NCBI RefSeq assembly: GCF_900496995.4
Contig: NC_044030.1
Span: forward strand, 77,602,017-77,666,016
Length of the DNA: 64,000 nt
From: Aquila chrysaetos chrysaetos
Lineage: Eukaryota; Chordata; Aves; Accipitriformes; Accipitridae
Reading direction: 5' to 3'
Shown piece after piece: positions 31,237 to 55,100 of the stretch. Made by a program: the position numbers and the translations under genes. How positions within the stretch are numbered: the first letter of the stretch is position 1; each line of letters opens with the position of its first letter. The notes below the pieces were generated by a model. That model was not told the origin of the DNA. It saw only the letters and a list, made by a program, of their open reading frames with translations, and searched no databases.

Positions 31237-32550
31237 CACCGCCTGGCTTCCCCTCCCTTCCCTTCAGGCCCATGGCCATGCCGCCCGGCTCCTTTCCTCC
31301 CCCGGTAGCCGGCGCTTGGCCTGCCCCGCGCCGCGCCTTCCCTGTGGCAGCGGCCGGCCCTTTCCTGAGGCCCTGGGACACCAGCCTGGCTCGCCGCCCC
31401 TGGCCCAACGGCGGTGGCTTCGCCGCCCCCCCTCGCCCACCCCGACTGCACCCACAGCAGGGTCTTGGCCTTCCTAACCCCTGCGGCAGGGGGTTCAACC
31501 TTCCCTGCTGCCCGCTGGCAGCTCCCATCCCCCCTAGCAGCTGTGTCCACCTCTGTCCCAGGCCTGGCGCTGATCTTCGTCAGCAGAGCAGGGTGCGTGC
31601 CGGGCTGCCGTGCTGGGGGCAAGGGCCTCGTGGAGGTCGTGTGCTTCCTGGGTACCGCGAGGGAGGCGTTGACCTGCCCTGTCTCCTCAGGGGATGGGGG
31701 ACAGGGTGCTGGCTGTGGGTAAGACGGGGCTCACGGGCCTACAGACAGCGAAGCCTCAGTGGCGCGTGGTTGGGCACCTCGGGCTTTTTGTGGTGGGGAG
31801 AGGGGTGCCTTACGCAGATTGGGCAGGCCTCGGTCAGGATGCCGGTGGAGGGACCCTGCCTTGGCAGGGAGGGGAGCTATGAGACTGGACCTTTCTGTCC
31901 TTCCCTTTCCTTTGGAGACGGCTGCTTTGGTTCATCGTGTGCTTTTCTGTTGTCCAGATGCTTCTTTGCCCCCCATTTCCTGCCTGCACCCCCAGGCTTG
32001 CTGACTCCTCTGTGGCTGTTGCATCAAGTATCCAGTCCCTGGCCTTTCACGTAGGCTGGCAGGTCACGGAGCTCAGAGCCGCACAACCCCATTCCAGTAA
32101 CACAAGTGGGCTGCAGCAGGTGAGTTGTGCCTGGGTTCATTGTGTGTGTGTTCTGGTGCAGCTCACGGGGTGCAGCTGTGGTCAGTATCCCCCTGGCTTC
32201 TGTTCCCGATAGCCTCAGCTCACCTGTTTGTTCTCAGCTTTTCTCTCGGGTACTGCCTGTATTTTTTATTTCATCCTGCCATAACACCAGCCCTGTTCCT
32301 TCCACCGCCTGCCTGTCAGGGCCCAGACTGCCCTTCAGCAGTGTTCGTGCTGTAGGTACATGCTGACTCCTCAGCATGAGTAGGGCGTTCTTGCTGATTT
32401 TTTGGATATGCCTTTTCAGGATTTCCAACTCTGATAGCACAGAGTGCCCTTTGGAGGAGAGGTTGTAGCTCATCGTGGTGAGAGTTTCTTGGTGCAGCAG
32501 TTATAGTGGGAGTTTTTTAATGGATCTGTTTTCCTTTTCAGCACTACAGA

Positions 32551-33111
32551 ATGGAGAACTATAAGAAGACCAGAATCGTGGAGAAACCATGTCCTCTTCC
32601 TTTCACCGACCTGCCCCCTGATATTATTGAAATGAAAGTGAAGGATGGCAGCAAAATCAGAAATCTGATGGGCTATGCCATCAGGAAGATGGAGGAGGAA
32701 TCGGTGAGACAGATCCTTTTCACTGGCTCAGGCAAGGCTGTCAGCAAGACCATTACCTGTGTGGAAATCATGAAACGAAGGCTCAAAGAGCTGCACCAGA
32801 TCACCAAAGTGCTCTTCAAACAGATTGAAGAGATCTGGGAACCCATTGTGCCTGAGGCAGGCCTCGATGCCTTGACAGTGAAGAGAAACATTCCTGCCAT
32901 ATGTGTCCTACTCAGCAAAGACGCCCTCAATCCTCAGGAGCCAGGGTACCAGGCTCCAGGCTCTTTTGATGCCTTCTGGATCCAGACACTTAAAGCAGAG
33001 TCCCAGGGCCAAATGAAGAGAAAGAAGGGTGGCGGCAGAGGAGCTGGCAGCATGGGAAGGCACCCTTGGTCCTCTGGAGGAGGGCCTGGGGAGTCCTCCG
33101 CCAAGTCCTGA
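32551..33111 (+). CDS. RPP25L: RPP25L, ribonuclease P/MRP subunit p25-like protein (Alba family)
   Basis: RNA-binding Alba-domain protein related to Rpp25, a nucleolar subunit of RNase P and RNase MRP that processes tRNA and rRNA precursors. Single coding exon of 186 codons; acceptor CAG at 32539-32541, ATG nine bases later. It begins MENYKKTRIVEK. The Alba core has MKVKDGSKIRNLMGYAIRKM, FTGSGKAVSKTITCVEIMKR and LHQITKV, then ICVLLSKDALNPQEPGYQAP, which is shared with Rpp25. The final ~45 residues are glycine/lysine/arginine- and serine-rich and longer than the human RPP25L tail (163 residues in total, from memory). Position after DCTN3 on the same strand matches mammals. Rpp25 itself is the alternative but lies elsewhere in mammals. 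Confidence 0.93.
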   Translation: MENYKKTRIVEKPCPLPFTDLPPDIIEMKVKDGSKIRNLMGYAIRKMEEESVRQILFTGSGKAVSKTITCVEIMKRRLKELHQITKVLFKQIEEIWEPIVPEAGLDALTVKRNIPAICVLLSKDALNPQEPGYQAPGSFDAFWIQTLKAESQGQMKRKKGGGRGAGSMGRHPWSSGGGPGESSAKS

Positions 33112-33925
33112 GACACTGGCATCACATTTGGGTGTGGTTTGGGGGAGTTACAGAAACAAGCCAGCTGCTGTAGCTGGAAAGATGCTGCTGAACTTGCAGA
33201 GTTGTTGGGGGAGGGCATGAGAAGTTAACTGTTTCAAAATGGATGTGATTGTAGCTATCTGAAACTGTGTTTTGACAAGTTCTCTCGTCAAAGGCTGCCA
33301 GGCTGTAGTCCTTAGCCTGCGGTTCAGGGAAGACAGGAGGCGTCTCTGCTTGAGCAAGGACTGTTGATGTCTTGTCAGTGAGCCCTGGTGAGCGGCTGCT
33401 CACTGAGTGGGGTTTCAGCTGCTTGGGGCCGTGCAGCAGCCCATGCAGCAGGTGTGCATGCCAGGTGCCTGCTTTTGTGGCAGGGGAAGGTGGTTCTTGC
33501 TGCGGTACAGAGGAGAGATGGGACCTGACATGGATTTCCCCAGCTGCCACCTGCATTGCTGGAGCTCATGTGAGTGCACAGCGGGGCACAGGCCTGGGTC
33601 AGCCACTTCTTCTGTGCTTCAAAGTCCATCTGCTAAGCCCATCGGGCGGTTTGAATGTGGGACTGCAGGGATACAACTCCGTCGGCAATCGTGTGCACGT
33701 AGTGCCCTTTCTGTCCTTGTTTCATCTCAGTGATGCTGATGGTTACACCTCTCTCTGCCAAAGTGGCAGGAGTCAAATCATGTCCTAACCAGCCTGAAAA
33801 CCTGTAGCTGCACGAGTGCCCTGGGGTGGTGGTAGTGATAAGCTCCAAAGGACCCTGTTCTTTCCCTTTTCTTCTCCTTTATAATGCACAGAGGTGGATT
33901 TAAAATAAAGTTTCCTCTTCATGTA
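33112..33925 (+). other. RPP25L: RPP25L 3' UTR with AATAAA at 33904
   Basis: Non-coding sequence after TGA, with a canonical poly(A) signal at 33904-33909 followed by a T/G-rich region. Open frames here show no protein pattern. Confidence 0.65.
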
Positions 33926-34869
33926 ACATGAAATTTGTCATGTCTTCCTCATCCCACTGGAGGTCACCCTGTAAGCGTTGGCGATTGGGCTGCGGCTGCT
34001 GGCTGAAGCTCTGCTCTTTCAGCTTTCCTTGAGGAAGAGAGGACCTGCTGCTCCACGTTTGTTCCTCTCATGACTGTAAATGGACCCTGATGTGAGGGGG
34101 GGAGGTTTTCTTCCTGCCTTCGCTGTTCCCCTTTAATATCCAAGAAAGATCAAGGTTGGGGGTTTTTTCTGGGAAGCTTTTTGCTATTTTTTTTTTTGTT
34201 GTTGTTCTTTTAAACTGACTAGAACTGCAGTCTCAAAAATGGTCGGCCCAAATCCTGCCGAGTGAGGCAAAGGACAAAGCGTCTTTTCTTGCCAGTAGTT
34301 TCCCTTCTGGAGCAGCTCTGGTAAGTAACACCGGACAGGAAGAAAGTGCTGTTCCCTTTGACAGGCTGAGCTCTCACTGGAACCACCCCTGCTCACTCTG
34401 TGTTCCCAGTGCTGCCTGTTCTGCCCGCTCTTCCCGGGTCACTGCCTGTGTTGGTGAGCTCCAGTTGGACCTGATGCTCTGCTTTGTTAAGTCAGTGGGA
34501 AACAGTACAAGCATTTAAAGAAGGGATTTTTACTTAAATTGGGGGTGCAGGAGAGAGACGGTGCATTACCCGTGTGACCTGACACCTGCAGAGACATGAC
34601 TTCACCCTTGCCTTGCATCAGCATGAGCTTTCTCACCAGTCGAGTGCCCGGTGCAAGCTGGGTCAGTGCCAGGTTTACATGCCTCGTCCTCTTCCCCTTC
34701 CCTTCTGGGTCTCATTGTGCTCTGCCCTGCTGTTGTCCCCAGAGCTAACGAGGTGGTTGAGGAGATGCCCAGACCTCTGCCGTACCAGAGCAGGTGAGAC
34801 CTGGGGATGGGGCAGAGTTCTGCTGATCTGTCTTGGTGCTGTTCCCAGCTGCTGCTCCCTCACATAGAG
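33926..34869. other. Intergenic sequence, no gene seen
   Basis: Unique-looking sequence with a T-rich run (34187-34210). Neither strand shows a recognisable coding exon. Confidence 0.6.
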
Positions 34870-35888
34870 TGAATCACAGAGTCATAGAATGGTTTGGGTG
34901 GGAAGGGACCTTAAAGATCATCTAGTTCCAATCCCCCTGCCATGGGCAGGGACACCTTCCACTGGACCAGGTTGCTCAAAGCCCCATCCAGCCTGGCCTT
35001 GAACACTTCCAGGGATGGGGCATCCACAACCTCTCTGTGCAACCTCTTCCAGTGCCTCATCACCCTCACAGTGAAGAACTTCTTCCTTACATCTAATCTC
35101 AATCTGCCCTCTTTCAGTTTAAAACTGCTACCCCTTGTCCTGTGACTACGCTCCCTGTTAAAGGGTCCTTCCCCATCTTTCCTGGTGGCCCCCTTTAAGT
35201 ACCAGAAGGCCACTATAAGGTGTCACTGGAGCCTTCTCTTCTCCAGGCTAAACGACCTCAACTCTCTCAGCCTTTCCTCACAGGGGAGGTGCTCCAGCCC
35301 CCTGATCATCTTTGTGGCCCTCCTCTGGACCTGCTTCAACAGGTCCATGTCCTTTTTATGTTGGGGATGCCAGAGCTGGACACAGTACTCCAGGTGGGGT
35401 CTCATGAGAGCGGAGCAGAGGGGGAGAATCACTTCCCTCAACCTGCTGGCCACACTTCTTTTCATGCAGCCTGGGATATGGTTCGATTTCTGGGCTGCAA
35501 ACGCACATTGTCAGGTCATGTTGAGCCTCTGGTCAACCAACACCCCCAAGTCCTCCTCCTCAGGGCTGCTCTCAATCCATTCTCCTCCCAGCCTGTATTT
35601 GTGCTTGGGATTACCCTGACCCACGTGCAGGACCTTGCACTTGGCCTTGTTGAATTTTGTGAGGTTCGCACGGGCCCACCTCTCAGGCCTGTCAAGGTCC
35701 CTCTGGATGGCGTCCCTTCCCTCCAGTGTGTCGACCAGACCACACAGCTTGGTGTAGTCAGCAGACTTGCTGAGGGTGCACTCAATTTCACTGTCCATGT
35801 TGCCAACAAAGATGTTAAACAGCGCCAGTCCCAATACCGACCCCTCAGGAATGCCACTTGTCTTAAGGAGGAGACTGCTTTTCTTGAT
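34870..35888 (-). mobile_element. CR1 LINE, 5'-truncated, antisense
   Basis: The plus strand begins with the reverse complement of the CR1 3' end (TCATAGAATGGTTTGGG, then GGACCTTAAAGATCATCTAG). On the minus strand one frame carries the C-terminal reverse-transcriptase region: [47 protein letters not shown] and a tail containing HWKRLHREVVDAP. The frame is the same throughout, interrupted by about two stop codons (near 35511 and 35223), so the copy is dead but only mildly decayed. CR1 is the dominant LINE of birds. Confidence 0.93.
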
Positions 35889-36759
35889 TAATTAGCAGAT
35901 TAGCGATAAATGCCAAGGAAAGATGGTCAAGTGCCTGATAAGATGGCTTCTGACATTGCCACAAGCAATGTGTTTGTGTTTGTTTACTGTTAAAAACACC
36001 CTCTTAGCAGAGAGCCAGATCCTCAAACAGCCCATGTAATCCTCCCTCGTGGCTTCCCTCGTGGAGGTGGCATGTTTACCACCACCTCATCAAAGCTGCA
36101 AAGTGATTTTTATTTTTGTTTCACTGTTGGAAAGTTACCCACAGCTGACTGCGGCAGCTCTCCCTTCTGGGTGCTGTGGCACCCGCCAGCGCCGGAGCTT
36201 TCCTTTCCTTCCCTGGGGCCAGAGCGGGAGCAGCCGGCCATCGCACCCCGAACCCCCGAGCAGCCCTTGGGGTCAGCCAGGGGACCAGTGTGTGGGGTGG
36301 CCTGGCCAGACAGGCCCCCCACACCCCAAGGGACTGCAGCAGATCCCTGCCCCCCGTGTCACTGCCGTGAGTCTGTGCCACCAGGCAGACACATGGCCTG
36401 GCCGTGGCTTTTCAGAGCAGCTGCAGATGCTGGGACCTGATCCCTGGGGGTCCCCGGAAGCCCCACGGCAGTGGGGAGAGCTCCCTGTGTGCCCCCCAGC
36501 CACCTCCCCTGGATGCCGCGTCCGTGTCCTTCACCGGGAGCATCCCCACTTCGGGGTGACACCCCACACCAGAGCGTCCCTGGCTCTGCTGCCCCTACGG
36601 AGGAGGGCAGTTACAGCTCAGCAGGGGTGGGGGCTGCCCCTGCCTCAGTTTCCCCAGGGCACAGGACAGGGAGAAGCCGGCTGTGCTTATGAAGCTGCTG
36701 CTGCCCAGGTTCCCTGGGCACCGAATGTCCCTAAATGACCTGTGTCGTGTGTGTCCCCC
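35889..36759. other. Intergenic sequence between the CR1 and the ENHO CpG island, no gene seen
   Basis: No exon recognised on either strand. GC content rises towards the ENHO promoter. In particular, no cytokine-receptor (CNTFR-like) WSXWS-type exon is visible here or in 33.9-38.5 kb. Confidence 0.55.
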
Positions 36760-37681
36760 CCCCCCCCCCGCTCCATGGACCGGTGCCTGCGCCCACCCCT
36801 GCCTGCCTGCGGCTGCCGTGTCCCGGCAGGGACCCCAGCCCAGCTCTGGCCGCTCCATCCTCATCATCCGCGAGCCCCGGTGTACACGGGGCCGGGGCGC
36901 ACGTGTGTGTGTGTGTGTGTGTGTGCAAATGTGCGTGCAGGGGCAGGGCAGGGCAGGCAGCAGGGCGGGCCAAGGCGGCAGCAGGGAGAGGCAGGCAGTG
37001 GCCCCGGGGCCGGGCAGGGCAGGCCGTGCTGGGCAGGCAGGGTCAGCGTGGGCCGCACAGGCAGGGCAGTAGAGGCCGCGTGGGGAAAGCAGCGCGGGCA
37101 GGGCAGCAGAGGAGGGCAAGCACAGCAGCACGGGCGGGACAGGGAGGGCAGGCAGGAGACGCCGGTCAGGGCTGTGCCGGCAGCGCCGGCCCCTGGGAAA
37201 GTACGGGCAGGGCAGCGGGGGCCGGCAGAGCGCGCGCTGCCCGCGGCGCTCCCCGCCGCTCACGTGGGCGCCGGCCGAGGGGGCGGGGCCTGAGCCCGAG
37301 CGCTCGCCCAATGGCGCACGACCGGGGCGGGTGGGGGGTGGCGGCCACCAGTGACCGGGAGCGGGGCGGAGGAGGGGCGGGGCACCGGCAGGGCACGCCC
37401 CCTCCCGGTGCCGGCGGGAGGGAGCGGGTCAGCGCGCGGGGCTGCGGCACCCACCGGGCGGGATCGCGGCCGGGGTCCGCACCGGCACCGAGCACCGCGG
37501 CCCCGCTCCGCACCGGGAACCCGCACCCCGTACCGGGGCCCGGCGCCGGCACACCGCTCCGCGCCGGGACCCCGGGCCGGGACCGCCCCGGTCCCGGTCC
37601 CGGTCCCGGTCCCGGTCCCGGCAGCGCCTCCCGCCGCCCGCCGGCGGGGTCCCGGCGGTTCCCGGGGCGGAGCGGAGGCAG
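36760..37681 (+). promoter_or_regulatory. ENHO: ENHO CpG-island promoter and probable non-coding exon 1 (donor after 37681)
   Basis: Very CpG-rich. Includes a GT run at 36902-36926, stacked CAGGGCAGG repeats (36940-37200), a GGTCCC hexamer array (37588-37622) and a strong donor CAG|GTAGGT at 37681/37682. An acceptor TTCCAG precedes 38257, giving a 575-bp intron before the coding exon. Exact transcription start is not visible. Confidence 0.5.
37588..37622. repeat. (GGTCCC)n hexamer array
   Basis: GGTCCC repeated about five times in the last part of the probable ENHO exon 1. G/C-clustered, with possible strand-folding potential. A similar short array lies at 30654-30672 in the RPP25L promoter. 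Confidence 0.85.
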
Positions 37682-38572
37682 GTAGGTAACGCCGGGGCCC
37701 CGCGAAGGGAGGGTGGATTCGGCGGGACCTGTTGCCGCCCGGTGCCCCGCTGAGGGCCGGGGGCTCCGCGGGTGTCCCGCTCCTCGGCGGTGCGGGGGGA
37801 TTAGAGGTACCGGGGACCCCCGAAACCGGGGCTCTGCCGGGCAAAAAGCACCAGGGGGGGCCGCCCGCCCAGCCGCTCGCCCCGTTTTGGGGTGCGGGAC
37901 CTGGCAGCGGGGTGCGGGCGGCAGGAGCAGCAAGTGGAGGGTGGAGAGGGGACAAGAGCAGCACCAAGGCCCCCCGGAGTCACCCGGGGGTGCCCCGGGG
38001 AGGGGGGTTTGGGCCGGGCTGAGGCGATGGGTCTCCCACTGGGGACACCTCCAGGTTGGTGGCCCTGGCAGGGAACGGCGGGGACAGCCGGGGCGTGGGG
38101 TGCTGGAAAGGTCCCCCCAAACAGCAGCTGACCTGGGAGCTGCTGCAGCCCCCAGAGCCCGTGGGGTCACTGCCCGCTGGCACCCCCACAGCCCACCCGG
38201 AGGGGCTCGGGCAGCTTGTCCCCTCGTGGTGATGACGGTGACTTTCTCCCTTCCAGGTGCAGGAGGGAGGAGAGGGGTCCCCGTGTCCCCCCTGCTCTGC
38301 CGGAGGAGGGGAAGCCGAGAGAAAGCTCTGATCAATCCTTCCCAGCAGAGCGGTGAAGCTCAGGACACAGCTGCGAGCGGCCAAACTGCGACAGGGCGAC
38401 GCCGTCCCGCTGCCTGGCTTGGCCCCATCCCCATCCCACTGCCAGCACCCCCACCGTCCCTTTTGTCCCCTGCCAATGCCGGCGGGTGAACGCTGCGCAC
38501 TCAATCGCTGCGCTGGCATCCCAAGCGTGGGGCCGAGCTGCGGGACCCGCTTTTTCCCACGGGACAGTGGCG

Positions 38573-38758
38573 ATGGGGGCTGCTCTCTCCACCGGTGCGG
38601 TCGTGGCAATTTCTTTTAACTGTGTCATTGCGTTGCTCATCCTCATCCTCTTCCTCATCCTCTGCAAGGCCTGCAGGACCCCCTCGTGCCCCAAGAAGAG
38701 CCCGGCTTCTGATGTGGATGAGGCAAGGAACGAAGAGAAGTACCTACTGCAGCCCTGA
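38573..38758 (+). CDS. ENHO: ENHO, adropin (energy homeostasis-associated peptide), short form
   Basis: Small membrane-associated/secreted peptide linked in mammals to energy metabolism and endothelial function. It has 61 codons, against 76 in human. The start MGAALSTGAVVAIS matches mammalian MGAAISQGALIAI; residues 11-30 form one hydrophobic signal/anchor segment; C31 and C34 align without gaps to the human ILCxAC motif; and the protein ends YLLQP, identical to human. The middle is about 15 residues shorter and lacks the proline-rich segment; the second mature cysteine appears at position 39 rather than 56. The ATG has no in-frame competitor with family homology upstream. Position between RPP25L and convergent DNAI1 agrees with human 9p13.3. 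The long 3' UTR ends at AATAAA 40007-40012. Confidence 0.85.
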   Translation: MGAALSTGAVVAISFNCVIALLILILFLILCKACRTPSCPKKSPASDVDEARNEEKYLLQP

Positions 38759-40030
38759 GCTGCCTGGGGACTTGGGTACCAGGCTGTGCCGAAGGAGTCG
38801 TGCCAGCCTGGATGCCTGCACTGGGACTGGGGCACTGGACTGGGCACCACGAGAGCAGAGGGGACACCGAGCTGCTCGCAGGGGCCATGACACGGGGCAC
38901 AGCCCTTCACCTGCTTGGTTTTGGTGTGTGAAGTCCCTGCGGATGCCTGCTGTCACCATGGGGATGGAGAGACAGCGGCCACAGACGTGGTACGGGGACA
39001 ATCCTGCCTATCCCAGCGGCCAGCGAGCACAGCAGGAGCCCTGCCCACGAGTGCACCCCGTGTTCGGGGACAGCCTGTCGGCTCCTCCCTGGTGCTCATG
39101 GCCCGGGCCAGCGGCCACCATGTCACAGACCTGAGCAGGGCCAGCTGGGGGCTCAGAGAGGGGAGGCAGCGGGGCTAGCACAGGCACCTCTCCCTGAGTG
39201 GGCTGGCTGGTCCATGGTGGGATGTGCCTGGGTGGACCCCAGCAGCCCTAGCCCCCTGGCAGAGCAGGGTGCTGCCGGTCCGAGTGTCTTTGGGGATGAC
39301 CCTGGGGTGCCACGTGCCCCCAGCCTCAGGAGGGCATTGGCACCCATCTGCCCCAGCAGCCAGTTTAATGAGCCACAGGAGGGTCTGCATGGTCTGTCCG
39401 TTCATCCCTGGTCTGTCTGTCAATCCTTTCCAGCATTATCACCAACACTGCTAGGCAAACAGCCCTCCTCCTCGCTGGGCACGTGTCCCTGCCTGCCCTC
39501 CTGCCTGCTCCCAGCTGAGGCCAGCCGGTGGGGTTTGACCTGTCCACAGACAGCAGATGTGCCCTTGTTGACATTCCCATCCCTGCTGAGAGCAGCCTAG
39601 GATGGCTTTTTGCTGGGGAGATAGGAGATATGGGGATATGAGTGTGGCTGGACAAACAGCATTGAAGGGTCTACCAGCCCCATCGCTCCCCGCGGACCAC
39701 AGTGGCTCTGCGGGGAGGGATGCTGGTGGTCTGGCTTGTCCCCAAGCCTAGCAGCTGCATTCCCTCACCCTGCCTGCAAGTGCTGTGGGTTTTGGAGGGT
39801 TCTGCCCTGCCCATCCTACAGCCAAGCAATCGGCAAGGTCCATGCTGGCACAGCTGCTGCAATAAGGGGACAGAGGGGTGGGCTGTGCTGGGAGGGATGC
39901 TGGCCAGGGTCCCTGCGCAGACTTGCCAGGCCTGGCAGAGCCTGTGGTCCCTCCCCTTGTCAGGTGTAGCTAACGCATCCCTTTGCAGCGTTGTTTTTAC
40001 TAGACTAATAAACCAATTGTAGGACCCGAG
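38759..40030 (+). other. ENHO: ENHO 3' UTR with AATAAA at 40007
   Basis: About 1.27 kb of non-coding sequence to a canonical poly(A) signal at 40007-40012 followed by a GT-rich patch. A long 3' UTR after a tiny coding region is also typical of mammalian ENHO. No other exon was recognised. Confidence 0.6.
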
Positions 40031-41090
40031 CGGTGTCTCTGACCTCTGCCCAGCGCCTGAAAAATCTGGGGCAGGCAGTGTGTCCTGCCTGTCCCGCAGG
40101 GCTGGGGAGCAGCTGCCCCAGGGCTGGTGGCCAATGTCCCTGCAAGACTGCGGGTGGTTTGCTGGGTGATGGTGACAAGGAAGGGCTCACGTCTGCATCC
40201 CTCTGTGGCTTTTAAATGCTGGGTGAGAAACCTGGCTGGGTATTTCATGCCCGCAGCATGTCTGCCTGGGCTGGGGGCATGTGGCTGTCAGCAAGGAGCA
40301 CACCTCAACCCCGGTGCTAGAGGCACCGAAGAGTTTCCAAGCCGTGGCCTTAAGTTACAGGGATGTTTGTGGGGGGCACAGGCCAGCTGAGCAGACAGAG
40401 GAGAACTGCCACAGCTCCTGCCTGGTGGAACGAGCACCTCTGGTCCCCAGTCCCGGCAGCTGTGCGCAAGGCTCCAGCGGTGACAGCCCATCCCTGCTCA
40501 TCAGCATGCGGCGAGGCCATCGCGGCTCCCGTTGCCACCGCAGCCACGTAGCAGCTAATCCCTCTGCTGCAAAGCGCCGGAGTGGTGGGAAGGCTCTGCA
40601 AACCCCAGTGCCCAGCCATTCCCGCAGCCACCAGCTGGGCAGAGGCGGCCGAGCCCCCCTGGGGAGAGCAGAGCTGTGAGCATCCCAAAGCTGGTGGCCA
40701 GCAGCTGTTGTGATATGGCTGGGATGATGGCACATCCCTCTCCCATAGCCATGGGGGGCCAGGCCAGGTCTCCAGCTGCCCGCTGGCTTAGGCTGCCACC
40801 CCAAAATCCAGGGGGCCGTGTGCGGCTGATCCCACAAATGGTTGTGGGGCTCCAGCTCAGTGCTCGGTCTCTCTGGCCACCACTCACAGTGGGACTGGCT
40901 GCCATCAGGCTGCAGCCCTGAGGTTTCCCTAGGGCTGGCAGGACCAGCCCTCACCTGCCCTCCATGGGGCTCTCACCCAGCACAAGCCCAGCCAAGAGTG
41001 GGGAAAAGCTGAGGGTTGTGCGGCTCCGGGGGACCGAGCGTGGTGAGGTCTGCCTGACCCGAGACAACTGCACGCTGTGGCTCTCCCAGC
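40031..41090. other. Intergenic gap between the converging ENHO and DNAI1 genes
   Basis: About 1 kb of unique-looking GC-moderate sequence between the ENHO poly(A) signal (40007) and the minus-strand AATAAA of DNAI1 (41098-41103). No gene seen. Confidence 0.6.
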
Positions 41091-41097
41091 ACCTCTG

Positions 41098-41103
41098 TTT
41101 ATT
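41098..41103 (-). terminator. DNAI1: DNAI1 poly(A) signal AATAAA
   Basis: TTTATT on the plus strand, 141 bases past the DNAI1 stop codon in transcript orientation. It suggests a short 3' UTR. Confidence 0.55.
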
Positions 41104-41243
41104 TGTCCAGGCACAGAGGCAAAGTGTTCCCACTATGCAAAGAGTGGGTGGCTCGGTGCCCGTGGCTTGCATGCCAAGCAGCAGCCGATCAAAGCTGGGC
41201 TTGTTTGGCCGGCGGCCCCCGGCAGAGCTGTTGTTTTCCCCGC

Positions 41244-54689
<13,446 letters not shown>

Positions 54690-55100
54690 ATGCTGATAAA
54701 CCAGACTGGGTCCAGCAGAGACTACCAAGATTGTTGGGGGCTGGAGGATTTGCACTGAAGAGACACTAAGGGTGTTAGGCTTGTTCAGCCTGGAGAAGAG
54801 ATGGTTTTGGGTGACCTAACAGAAGCCTGCCAGCACCCAAGAGGAAGATATCAAGAAGACAGAGACAGCCTCTTTACAGGGGTGCGCAGCAGGAGAATGA
54901 GGCACAACAGCCATAACCTGAAACAGGGAAGGATCCAATGTGACATAAGAAAGTTTTTCTCCACAGTGACAGTCAGCCACTAGAACAGGCTCCGGAGAGG
55001 CTGATCTCAGGGCTGACCCTGCTTTGAGCTGGAGGTTAAACTAGAGACCTCCCAACATCCCTTACAGTCTGAACATGCGCATGGGTCTGTGATTCCAGGA
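54690..55100 (+). mobile_element. Old CR1 LINE 3' fragment
   Basis: Sense-strand CR1 3' region: GGCTTGTTCAGCCTGGAGAA, then a degenerate body, AAGAAAGTTTTTCTCCACAG, AACAGGCTCC near 54985, and a terminal GGGTCTGTGATTCC. Many substitutions and small gaps relative to the consensus as remembered, so an old copy. Confidence 0.75.

Noticed and set aside
30563-31622. Minus-strand open frames of 231-321 codons in the RPP25L CpG island
   Set aside because: Gly/Arg/Ala-rich composition from GC boxes and tandem repeats; no motif, and the promoter explanation is sufficient.
36735-37685. Plus-strand 316-codon open frame upstream of ENHO
   Set aside because: Low-complexity Gly/Arg/Ala frame from CAGGGCAGG repeats and hexamers; ENHO starts in a separate exon with real homology.
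37166-38335. Minus-strand 389-codon open frame over the ENHO CpG island
   Set aside because: Pro/Arg/Gly-rich low-complexity translation of a CpG island; no domain, and it overlaps the ENHO promoter.
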